Source: Micrococcales bacterium UBA3913 (GTDB lineage Bacteria > Actinomycetota > Actinomycetes > Actinomycetales > Microbacteriaceae). From it: a DNA stretch of 11,571 bases. The position numbers and the translations under genes were made by a program. The notes beneath the pieces are model-generated. The model saw only the letters and a program-made list of their open reading frames with translations, did no database searches and was not told where the DNA came from. Location of the stretch: positions 1 through 11,571 of the forward strand of contig DGEZ01000073.1 of NCBI GenBank assembly GCA_002391425.1, written 5' to 3'. The number at the start of each line of letters is the position of its first letter. The stretch's first letter is position 1. Of the stretch, positions 6,200 to 11,571 are shown piece by piece.

Positions 6200-6436
6200 A
6201 TGGCAGCATACTGCCAGGTGACCCAGACGGGACCGTCGTTTGGGCACAGCATTTCGCACTCGCACCGCCGCAATAAGCGACGGTTCGATCCGAATGTCCA
6301 GAAGAAGACCTATTACGTGCCCTCATTGAAGCGGTCGGTGACCCTCAATGTGTCGGCCAAGGGGATCAAGATCATCGATGCTCGCGGTATTGACGCGGTC
6401 GTGGCCGAGATCCTCGCGCGTGGGGAGAAGATCTGA
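6200..6436 (+). CDS. rpmB: 50S ribosomal protein L28, zinc-independent form
   Basis: A 78-residue L28. It starts MAAYCQVTQTGPSFGHSISHSHRRNKRRFDPNVQ and continues with VTLNVSAKGIKIIDARGIDAVVAEILARGEKI, which matches the family along its whole length. Only one cysteine (C5) is present, so the zinc-binding CxxC pairs of the C+ form are missing. This resembles the actinobacterial RpmB paralog that, in mycobacteria and streptomycetes, sits in a Zur-controlled cluster with rpmG and rpsN. In some Micrococcales the same cluster seems to be the ordinary one, so zinc regulation cannot be assumed here. The ATG is preceded by gagaggaag. Two nt separate it from rpmG. Confidence 0.95.
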   Translation: MAAYCQVTQTGPSFGHSISHSHRRNKRRFDPNVQKKTYYVPSLKRSVTLNVSAKGIKIIDARGIDAVVAEILARGEKI

Positions 6437-6438
6437 CC

Positions 6439-6609
6439 ATGGCGAAGAAGAGTCAGGACGTACGTCCCATCATCAAGTTGCGCTCGACTGCAGGAACCGG
6501 TTACACCTACGTGACCCGCAAGAATCGCCGCAATGACCCGGATCGTCTGGTCCTCAAGAAGTACGACCCCATTGTCCGTAAGCACGTCGAATTCCGCGAG
6601 GAGCGTTAG
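6439..6609 (+). CDS. rpmG: 50S ribosomal protein L33, zinc-independent form
   Basis: A 56-residue L33: MAKKSQDVRPIIKLRSTAGT, then GYTYVTRKNRRNDPDRL and a C-terminus ending KHVEFREER. The RxxIxLxSTAGTGxxYxTxKNRRNxPDRL core is diagnostic of the family. No cysteine is present, so the zinc ribbon of the C+ form is absent. The start lies 2 nt after the rpmB stop and uses a ggggaga sequence inside the rpmB end. It is followed 2 nt later by rpsN, so it belongs to a tight three-gene operon. Confidence 0.95.
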   Translation: MAKKSQDVRPIIKLRSTAGTGYTYVTRKNRRNDPDRLVLKKYDPIVRKHVEFREER

Positions 6610-6611
6610 TC

Positions 6612-6917
6612 ATGGCGAAGAAGAGCAAGATCGCGCGCAATCGCCAGCGCGAAGAAGTCGTTGCTCGGTACGCGGCACAGCGTCTCGAGCTCAAGAAGCA
6701 GCTGATCGATCCGAACTCCACGGATGAGCAGCGCGAGGCCGCCCGTCTCGGTCTGCAGAAGCTGCCCCGCAACGCATCCCCCACCCGGCTGCGTTCCCGT
6801 GACCAGATCGACGGCCGTCCGCGTGGCGTGCTGACCAAGTTCGGCATCTCCCGCGTCCGGTTCCGTGAAATGGCCCATCGTGGCGAGTTGCCGGGCATTA
6901 CGAAGTCAAGCTGGTAG
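6612..6917 (+). CDS. rpsN: 30S ribosomal protein S14, long zinc-independent form
   Basis: A 101-residue S14: MAKKSKIARNRQREEVVARYAAQR at the start, then NASPTRLRSRDQIDGRPRG and VLTKFGISRVRFREMAHRGELPGITKSSW. This is the long type, which lacks the CxxC zinc motifs of the short (about 61 aa) S14; there are no cysteines at all. It is the last gene of the rpmB-rpmG-rpsN operon. A gaggag site lies 8 nt before the ATG, within the end of rpmG. Many actinobacterial clusters of this type continue with rpsR (S18), but here the next gene is hup. Confidence 0.96.
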   Translation: MAKKSKIARNRQREEVVARYAAQRLELKKQLIDPNSTDEQREAARLGLQKLPRNASPTRLRSRDQIDGRPRGVLTKFGISRVRFREMAHRGELPGITKSSW

Positions 6918-6933
6918 TTTTGCTCCGACCCGC

Positions 6934-6968
6934 TAGAGTCGGGATAGCTGCGACGCCGGAAGCCGGCG
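6934..6968 (+). promoter_or_regulatory. Candidate hup promoter and 5' leader hairpin
   Basis: TAGAGT (6934-6939) is a TAnnnT -10 candidate. It lies inside a small inverted repeat, CCGAC (6925-6929) with GTCGG (6938-6942). Shortly downstream CGCCGG-AAG-CCGGCG (6954-6968) is a perfect 6-bp hairpin that would lie close to the mRNA 5' end. No good -35 element is seen. Some hup transcription may also come by read-through from rpsN. Confidence 0.38.
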
Positions 6969-7007
6969 AGCTTAAGTACATAGACAGTCCTGAGGAGGAC
7001 AAGACAC

Positions 7008-7295
7008 ATGGCTGATAAGTCACTCAACAAGAGCGAGCTCGTTGCCGAGGTTGCAAAGAAGACGGGCGCGAGCCAGACCGCAGTCGCGGCTGTTGTCGAC
7101 GCATTCTTCGCCGTTGTTTCCGAGTCTGTTGCCGCTGGCGTGAAGGTCACGATCCCCGGATGGGTGTCCTTCGAGCAGACCGCACGTGCGGCTCGGACCG
7201 GGCGCAACCCGCAGACGGGCGCGACCATCGAGATCCCCGCGAGCAAGAGCGTGAAGGTCTCGGCAGGCAGCAAGCTCAAGGCTGCCGTCAAGTAG
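7008..7295 (+). CDS. hup: DNA-binding protein HU (short form)
   Basis: A 95-residue histone-like HU protein that bends and compacts DNA as a dimer. Visible: SLNKSELVAEVAKKTGASQT at the N-terminus (dimerisation helices), GVKVTIPGWVSFEQTARAAR in the beta sheet, the DNA-intercalating arm tip ARTGRNPQTG, and SVKVSAGSKLKAAVK at the C-terminus. The Trp in IPGWVSF and the short length match the Streptomyces HupA type rather than the mycobacterial HupB/HupS type with a long Lys/Ala tail. A strong gaggagg ribosome binding site lies 9 nt before the ATG. A strong terminator follows. Confidence 0.95.
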   Translation: MADKSLNKSELVAEVAKKTGASQTAVAAVVDAFFAVVSESVAAGVKVTIPGWVSFEQTARAARTGRNPQTGATIEIPASKSVKVSAGSKLKAAVK

Positions 7296-7312
7296 TCCCT
7301 GGACAGCGTGTG

Positions 7313-7338
7313 GAGAGCCCGGCTATGGCCGGGCTCTC
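7313..7338 (+). terminator. Intrinsic terminator of hup
   Basis: GAGAGCCCGGC (7313-7323), loop TATG, then GCCGGGCTCTC (7328-7338): an 11-bp perfect stem 17 nt after the hup stop. The tail TTGCGTTT is only moderately T-rich. It isolates hup from the next gene, whose promoter begins inside this tail. Confidence 0.85.
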
Positions 7339-7369
7339 TTGCGTTTCCCGTGAGTTTCGCACGTAGGCT
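7339..7369 (+). promoter_or_regulatory. Leaderless promoter of the copD/ctaG gene
   Basis: TTGCGT (7339-7344) and TAGGCT (7364-7369) form a possible -35/-10 pair with a long 19-nt spacer. The -10 ends 6 nt before the GTG at 7376, so the transcript would begin at the start codon. The nearby ggag is only 2 nt from the GTG, too close to act as a Shine-Dalgarno sequence. Confidence 0.5.
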
Positions 7370-7375
7370 GGAGCT

Positions 7376-9346
7376 GTGAATATTCGCCGCACGATCACTG
7401 TCGTGGCCATCCTGTGCGCCAGCGTTGTGGCCCTGGTCGGGGGCATGGTCGTTGGAGGTGCGGCGACGCCGAGCGTCATCGCCGACGTGGGGAATCTCGT
7501 GCGGTGGGGGCTTCCTGCGGCGAAGCTGCTCACGAACGCCGCCACGGCGGTCACGGTCGGAACTCTGGTGTTCGCGTGCTTCAGCCTGCCCTTCACCACG
7601 GCGAAAGCAGGGCGCACAGCCACGGCATTCGATGCGGCTCTGACTCTCGCCCTCGCCTCGGCGATTGTCTGGACTGTGGCCTCTGTCGCCGTCATCGGGC
7701 TGACCTACGCCTCGATCGATACTGCTGCGTTTCAGAACATGGCGACAGCGGGAAGCAAGCTGTGGTTGTTCGTGACGGAGGTGTCGGTTGGTCAGAATCT
7801 GGCCATGTCGTCGCTGTTCGCCTCTGTCGCCACGGTACTCATTGCGGCGTTCCGGGGACACCTGGGGGTTGCTGTGGCCACCGTCGCAGCGCTGTGCGCG
7901 CTCATCCCCATCGCTCAGAGCGGGCACGCGGCTGGAACCGCCAACCACAACCTCGCCGTGGGCGCCAGCCTGTTGCACATCAGCTTCGCGTCGATCTGGA
8001 TCGGCGGCCTCGTCGCGTATGCCCTCGTCGAGCCCCGGCTTCGCGCAACGGGTCAGCAAGTTCTGACTCGGTACTCGAGTATCGCCCTCGTGTCCTTTCT
8101 CGTCGTTGCCGTGTCCGGCGTGTTCAGTGCGGTGATCCGCGTCTCGAGCATTGATCAGCTGGTCACCGGGTATGGCGCCCTCCTGCTGGCGAAGGCCCTG
8201 ATGCTCGTCGTGCTCGGCCTGTTCGGTGTGTGGTACCGGACCCGGCTGATCCGGGTGTGGCCGCAGGCGCGCGGGGTCCGAGGGAAGGTTATCGCCTGCG
8301 AGCTGGGTGTGATGGGCGCGACCAGTGGCCTGGCGGTGGCGTTGGCACAGTCCGCTCCCCCCACGGACCAGGACGTGATCGGGACGACCGCGGCCGAGAT
8401 CCTGACGGGGGAGCCGCTTCCGCCCGAGATCACCTTCGGCACGATCCTGACACAGTGGAGCCTTGACCCGATCTGGTTCGTCCTCACGATCGGGGCTGCA
8501 TGGGCATACCTCGTGGGGGCGTGGCGGCTGCACAAGCGCGGCGACCGCTGGCCGGTGGGACGTACCGTGTCCTGGGTGAGCGGGTGCGCGGTGCTCTTCC
8601 TGGTGACCAACGGCGGGCTGAACCGCTACCAGGAGTACATGTTCAGCGTGCACATGACCGCGCACATGATGCTCACCATGGTCATCCCGATTCTCCTCGT
8701 GCTCGGAGCACCGGTCACCCTCATCGCTCGGGCCGTGGCGAAACGCCACGACGGGTCCTGGGGGATGCGCGAATGGGTTCTCTGGGCTGTGCACACGCCG
8801 TATGCGAGGTTCATCTCCCATCCCGTGGTGGCTGCGGTTATCTTCGCCGCATCGCTGTGGGTGTTCTACTTCACTCCGATTATTGAGTGGGCGGTGCGGG
8901 AGCACCTCGGTCATGAGTGGATGACCATCCACTTCCTCATCTCGGGGTACCTGTTCGTGCAGGCGCTCATCGGTATCGATCCGGGCCCGCATCGTACGGC
9001 GTATCCGGTGCGACTGCTGCTGTTGCTGGCCACGATGGCTTTCCACGCGTTCTTCGGCGTAGCGATCATGGGGTCGACGGGTCTGATCGATGCGGCGTGG
9101 TACGGCGCCATGGGGCGCACCTGGGGGCCCACCCCCCTGGAGGACCAGCAGATAGGTGGAGGGATAGCGTGGAGCATCGGGGAGATCCCGACGGTGATCC
9201 TCGCCCTCATCGTGGCGATTGCGTGGGCGCGATCAGATCAGAAGGAAGCGAAACGACTCGACCGGAATGCGGATCGCACTCACGAGGCCGAGCTGGAGGC
9301 ATACAACGCGATGCTTGCCCGGATGGGAGAGCGCGATGATCAGTGA
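7376..9346 (+). CDS. CopD/CtaG fusion membrane protein (cytochrome c oxidase assembly)
   Basis: A 656-residue polytopic membrane protein with two domains. The N-terminal half (about 1-295) is CopD-like: several hydrophobic spans and a histidine-containing segment SGHAAGTANHNLAVGASLLH (H184, H191, H201) leading into a IGGLVAY span. The C-terminal part (about 354-610) is a caa3_CtaG-type domain starting FGTILTQWSLDPIWF, with H426 and H430 in HMTAHMML, H513 and H519, and H557 in MAFHAFFGVAIMG. The C-terminus is a charged cytoplasmic tail. CopD proteins import copper and CtaG-type proteins help supply copper to cytochrome c oxidase; the fusion is widespread in actinobacteria, but its biochemistry is mostly inferred. 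The GTG start is supported by the leaderless promoter. It overlaps the helicase gene by 11 nt. Confidence 0.88.
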   Translation: MNIRRTITVVAILCASVVALVGGMVVGGAATPSVIADVGNLVRWGLPAAKLLTNAATAVTVGTLVFACFSLPFTTAKAGRTATAFDAALTLALASAIVWTVASVAVIGLTYASIDTAAFQNMATAGSKLWLFVTEVSVGQNLAMSSLFASVATVLIAAFRGHLGVAVATVAALCALIPIAQSGHAAGTANHNLAVGASLLHISFASIWIGGLVAYALVEPRLRATGQQVLTRYSSIALVSFLVVAVSGVFSAVIRVSSIDQLVTGYGALLLAKALMLVVLGLFGVWYRTRLIRVWPQARGVRGKVIACELGVMGATSGLAVALAQSAPPTDQDVIGTTAAEILTGEPLPPEITFGTILTQWSLDPIWFVLTIGAAWAYLVGAWRLHKRGDRWPVGRTVSWVSGCAVLFLVTNGGLNRYQEYMFSVHMTAHMMLTMVIPILLVLGAPVTLIARAVAKRHDGSWGMREWVLWAVHTPYARFISHPVVAAVIFAASLWVFYFTPIIEWAVREHLGHEWMTIHFLISGYLFVQALIGIDPGPHRTAYPVRLLLLLATMAFHAFFGVAIMGSTGLIDAAWYGAMGRTWGPTPLEDQQIGGGIAWSIGEIPTVILALIVAIAWARSDQKEAKRLDRNADRTHEAELEAYNAMLARMGERDDQ

Positions 9347-10640
9347 CGGACTCGCCCTCACCCAGGAGCAGGCCGACGTGGTCACGGCGGTGGTCGAACA
9401 GGGTCGGTCCCTCTTCGTCACCGGCCGCGCAGGAACAGGGAAGTCGACGCTGCTGAACCACTTGGTGAGCATCCTGCCTGGCAGCACTGCCGTGTGCGCA
9501 CCGACGGGAGTGGCGGCGTTGAACGTCGGAGGGCAGACGATCCACTCGCTGTTTCGGCTGCGCCCGGGCATCCAGGACTTCAGCAAACTCGGACGGTACC
9601 TCAGCGGCGAGACACGGCAGACGCTGCGCGGCATCGACACGCTCATCATCGACGAGGTGAGTATGGTCACAGCCGAGCTGATGGATGCGGTTGATCGCTG
9701 CATGCGCATCGCGAAGGGGCGCTCCCGCACCCCGTTCGGTGGCGCTCAGGTGGTCATGTTCGGCGATCCGTACCAGCTGGCACCGGTGGAGCCACGTACC
9801 GCGCAGGAACGTGCCTACTATGCGGACCGATATCCGAGCTTGTGGTTCTTCGACGCGCGTGTGTGGGATATGTACGACCTGTCCGTGGTGGAGCTCAGTC
9901 AGATCCATCGTCAGCATGACGACGGATTCAAGCAGCTGCTCAACGGAATCCGGGACGGGACGGTCCCCCCGCACTGGATGGTGAGTTTGAACCAGCGTTT
10001 CGTGCGTCGGCCCGCCGACACCGACGAGCCCATCATCACCCTTGCGGCAACGAATCGTGCGGTCGATGCGACGAACGAGAAGAAGATGGCCGCGTTGCCG
10101 GGGCGACCGCACACCTATCCGGCGATTGTCGAGGGCGACTTCTCCCCCAGCATGTTCCCGGTGGAGCAGAGTCTGCAGCTCAAGGTTGGCGCTCAGGTCA
10201 TGTTCCTGCGCAACGATCCGGACGGCCGGTGGGTCAATGGCACGATCGGCACCGTGTCTGAGCTCTCTCGCGATGCGGTGTCGGTGCTCGTTGACGGAGA
10301 CGAGGTCACCGTCGAGGCGGTGGCGTGGGAGCGCTACGTGTACACCTTCGATGACTCGAGCGGGTCGGTGGAGGCCGAGCAGGTCGGCGAGTTCGTGCAG
10401 ATTCCGCTACGCCCGGCCTGGGCCGTGACGATTCACAAGTCTCAGGGGCAGACCTATGACCGTGCCGTGATCGACCTGGGGCGTCGCGCATTCAGTGCCG
10501 GGCAGGTGTACGTCGCGCTCAGCCGACTGACCACTCTGGACGGTCTCTACCTGACTCGCGAGATTCGGCCTAGCGACATCATCGTGGATGACCGGGTGAA
10601 GTCGTTTATGGATGATGCCCGCTCGCGCACGCTCCTGTAA
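9336..10640 (+). CDS. PIF1-like superfamily 1B DNA helicase
   Basis: A 434-residue ATP-dependent DNA helicase. Motifs in order: Walker A GRAGTGKST (30-38, K36), APTGVAALNVGGQTIHSLF (motif Ia region, 55-73), Walker B IIDEVSM (104-110), GDPYQLAPV (143-151, motif III), LKVGAQVMFLRND (282-294), AVTIHKSQGQTYD (363-375, motif V) and VYVALSR (391-397, motif VI). The combination of CAPTGVAA...GGQTIHS with HKSQGxT...VALSR is characteristic of PIF1/RecD2-like enzymes. It is short and lacks obvious extra domains, so it is near the minimal helicase core. The open frame reaches back to 9219, but the ATG at 9336, inside the end of ctaG with a gggaga site upstream, gives the family N-terminus. The role (replication fork, G-quadruplex or repair) is not determinable here. 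Confidence 0.9.
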   Translation: MISDGLALTQEQADVVTAVVEQGRSLFVTGRAGTGKSTLLNHLVSILPGSTAVCAPTGVAALNVGGQTIHSLFRLRPGIQDFSKLGRYLSGETRQTLRGIDTLIIDEVSMVTAELMDAVDRCMRIAKGRSRTPFGGAQVVMFGDPYQLAPVEPRTAQERAYYADRYPSLWFFDARVWDMYDLSVVELSQIHRQHDDGFKQLLNGIRDGTVPPHWMVSLNQRFVRRPADTDEPIITLAATNRAVDATNEKKMAALPGRPHTYPAIVEGDFSPSMFPVEQSLQLKVGAQVMFLRNDPDGRWVNGTIGTVSELSRDAVSVLVDGDEVTVEAVAWERYVYTFDDSSGSVEAEQVGEFVQIPLRPAWAVTIHKSQGQTYDRAVIDLGRRAFSAGQVYVALSRLTTLDGLYLTREIRPSDIIVDDRVKSFMDDARSRTLL

Positions 10641-10646
10641 CCGGTC

Positions 10647-10706
10647 GGGGTCACCCCAGCGAGCGGGGTACGGCTCAGCCGAACCCCCAAGCAGCCCCTT
10701 CGGGGC
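10647..10706. terminator. Cluster of GC-rich hairpins between converging helicase and heme oxygenase genes
   Basis: Three hairpins lie in 60 nt: GGGG-TCA-CCCC (10647-10657); GGGGT...ACCCC (10665-10669 with 10683-10687) enclosing CGGCT/AGCCG (10671-10675 with 10677-10681); and GCCCC-TTC-GGGGC (10694-10706), which can form a stable UUCG tetraloop. No T-tract follows. The position between two converging stop codons fits bidirectional termination. The whole gene-free gap is 92 nt. Confidence 0.6.
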
Positions 10707-10732
10707 GGAGGCCCCGGCCGGGTGGGTGTATC

Positions 10733-11386
10733 TCAGGCGGCGGTGCGCTCTTTCTCGGCCTGCAGGTCGAGAAACACGTCGGTATTCAACTGGTAGGCGA
10801 GGACCACTTCGTCGATGACGCGTTGCTGCTCCTGGGCATCCCAGCCCACTGCATCCAGCTGCGTCTTGTAGGTCTCCTTAAAGTCTCGGGGACTGGCGAT
10901 CTGGTCGAAGAGGTAGAACAGCACCCCGTTCGTCTCGAAGCCGAACTGGCGCTGCATGAGACGGCTGATGTACTGTCCGCCGGAGAGATCGCCCAGGTAG
11001 CGCGTGTAGTGGTGTGCGATGAACCCGCCAGGCCAGCGCGCAGCCACCGTGTTGAGCCGGTCCACGTACCGCTGGGTCGCAGGAAGGGGCTCGACCTGTT
11101 CCCGCCACGTGGGACCGACGAGGAACTCGAGGTCGGCTTCCAGGGCGGGAAGGCGAGTCAACTGCGGGTAGATGAACGCTTGGGCGACCGGGTCGCTCGC
11201 CATGGCCTCTGCCGCGGCTTCGAGCGCCTGGTAGATGAAGTAGTGCTGAGCCACGAGCGCCGTGTAGTCCTCCTTCGTGGCCCGACCTTTGATGAGGTCT
11301 TCCATGAAGGTGGCGTGTTCGGAGTCGGAGTGTCCCGTCCACGTGCGTTCACGCAGGGCTTGGCTGAACGGAATGACTGTGCTCAT
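10733..11386 (-). CDS. hmuO: Heme oxygenase (biliverdin-producing), HmuO-like
   Basis: A 217-residue all-helical heme oxygenase that opens the heme ring to release iron, biliverdin and CO in the cytoplasm, letting the cell use host heme as an iron source. Visible: GHSDSEHATFM with H19 as the proximal heme ligand, aligned with the AHxxAEH of Corynebacterium HmuO; FIAHHYTRYLGDLSGGQYIS (122-141) with the distal-helix glycines and D133, equivalent to the catalytic Asp of HO-1. Length matches the family (about 215). The ATG at 11386 gives the normal N-terminus; only a weak ggagag site lies upstream. It is transcribed alone, converging on the helicase gene. A DtxR-type box covers its predicted -10 region, so it is probably derepressed when iron is low. 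An electron donor partner is not in the window. Confidence 0.95.
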   Translation of the reverse strand: MSTVIPFSQALRERTWTGHSDSEHATFMEDLIKGRATKEDYTALVAQHYFIYQALEAAAEAMASDPVAQAFIYPQLTRLPALEADLEFLVGPTWREQVEPLPATQRYVDRLNTVAARWPGGFIAHHYTRYLGDLSGGQYISRLMQRQFGFETNGVLFYLFDQIASPRDFKETYKTQLDAVGWDAQEQQRVIDEVVLAYQLNTDVFLDLQAEKERTAA

Positions 11387-11431
11387 GCTTCTGTGGCTCT
11401 CTCCAGATGGGTAACTCTCACGCGGACCCTC

Positions 11432-11450
11432 TTATGTTAGGCAGGCCTTA
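11432..11450. promoter_or_regulatory. DtxR/IdeR-type iron box over the heme oxygenase promoter
   Basis: TTATGTTAGGCAGGCCTTA matches the 19-bp DtxR/IdeR consensus TWAGGTWAGSCTWACCTWA at 15 of 19 positions; the mismatches are at positions 4, 12, 13 and 14. On the minus strand it contains TAACAT (11439-11434), a TAnnnT -10 candidate 47 nt before the heme oxygenase ATG. A bound iron-loaded repressor would block that promoter. Corynebacterial hmuO genes are known DtxR targets. Confidence 0.62.
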
Positions 11451-11466
11451 GTTCCTGCACCAGTGC

Positions 11467-11490
11467 GGAGGAGGGATTTTGTTCTCCTCC
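11467..11490. repeat. Inverted repeat upstream of the heme oxygenase promoter
   Basis: GGAGGAG (11467-11473) and CTCCTCC (11484-11490) form a 7-bp perfect inverted repeat around a T-rich 10-nt loop. It could be a terminator of a minus-strand gene beyond the window or a regulator site. I cannot tell which. No gene is recognisable from 11387 to the right edge. Confidence 0.45.
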
Positions 11491-11513
11491 ACAGTGAGGA
11501 TTCAGCGAACACG

Positions 11514-11571
11514 GTGGTTTTCCCGGGCGAGGACCGGTCAGGTCCGTGGTTTCCCACGAGCCAGTCAGGTC
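11514..11571. repeat. Imperfect direct repeat at the right window edge
   Basis: Unit 1 (11514-11544) and unit 2 (11546-11571) share GTGGTTT, CCC, CGAG and (A/G)GTCAGGTC in the same order, with 5 nt of gaps. The last 11 bases, CCGGTCAGGTC and CCAGTCAGGTC, differ at one position. Further copies may lie to the right. They are adjacent, with no spacer-sized gap. Confidence 0.5.

Noticed and set aside
5829..6221. Plus-strand open frame of 130 codons in the hydrolase-rpmB intergenic region
   Set aside because: It runs through the predicted promoter and both palindromes and into rpmB out of frame, has no ribosome binding site, and resembles no family.
6554..9046. Very long minus-strand open frame (830 codons) opposite rpmG, rpsN, hup and ctaG
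   Set aside because: The translation is rich in His, Arg, Gly and Asp without domains, and it crosses four clear genes, a terminator and promoters on the other strand. It is the usual antisense artefact of GC-rich codon bias.
11514..11571. CRISPR array start
   Set aside because: The two copies abut with only one base between them, so there is no spacer, and no cas gene is in view.

Overview
The window is GC-rich chromosomal DNA with densely packed housekeeping genes. It has alternative GTG and TTG starts and TAnnnT-type -10 boxes placed directly against start codons. Gene order and protein sequences point to an actinobacterium, most likely of the order Micrococcales: rpmB-rpmG-rpsN-hup-copD/ctaG in one run, a hisC2-like gene beside a three-gene branched-chain dehydrogenase operon, and a DtxR-type box at a heme oxygenase gene. 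I cannot name the genus from sequence alone.

Layout from left to right. (1) A truncated minus-strand gene for a small holin-like membrane protein (1-219) diverges from a hisC/pat-type aminotransferase (277-1341). (2) A promoter region with two perfect palindromes leads into a translationally coupled operon for a 2-oxo acid dehydrogenase complex: E1 alpha, E1 beta and E2 (1472-4885). It has no E3, so lipoamide dehydrogenase must come from elsewhere. (3) An 11-bp inverted repeat 3 nt after E2 probably terminates transcription from both sides, because the next gene converges. That gene (4937-5737, minus) encodes a secreted NlpC/P60-like cell-wall hydrolase with a TTG start. (4) A gene-free stretch of about 460 nt (5738-6199) holds a possible structured leader for the hydrolase, a promoter, and two perfect palindromes of 14 and 20 bp in front of rpmB. 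(5) rpmB-rpmG-rpsN (6200-6917) all encode the cysteine-poor, zinc-independent forms of L28, L33 and S14. A short HU gene (7008-7295) with a clear terminator follows. (6) An apparently leaderless gene for a CopD/CtaG fusion membrane protein (7376-9346), probably involved in copper delivery to cytochrome oxidase, overlaps a PIF1-like helicase gene (9336-10640). (7) After a group of GC-rich hairpins comes a converging heme oxygenase gene (10733-11386, minus). Its predicted promoter is covered by a good match to the iron-dependent DtxR/IdeR operator. The right edge carries an imperfect direct repeat cut off by the window.

Most genes here have familiar functions, and I see no CRISPR array, insertion sequence, phage module or obvious defence system. 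The unexplained signals are mainly regulatory: paired palindromes at the dehydrogenase promoter, the palindrome-rich rpmB leader, the apparently leaderless starts, and the repeats beyond the heme oxygenase promoter.
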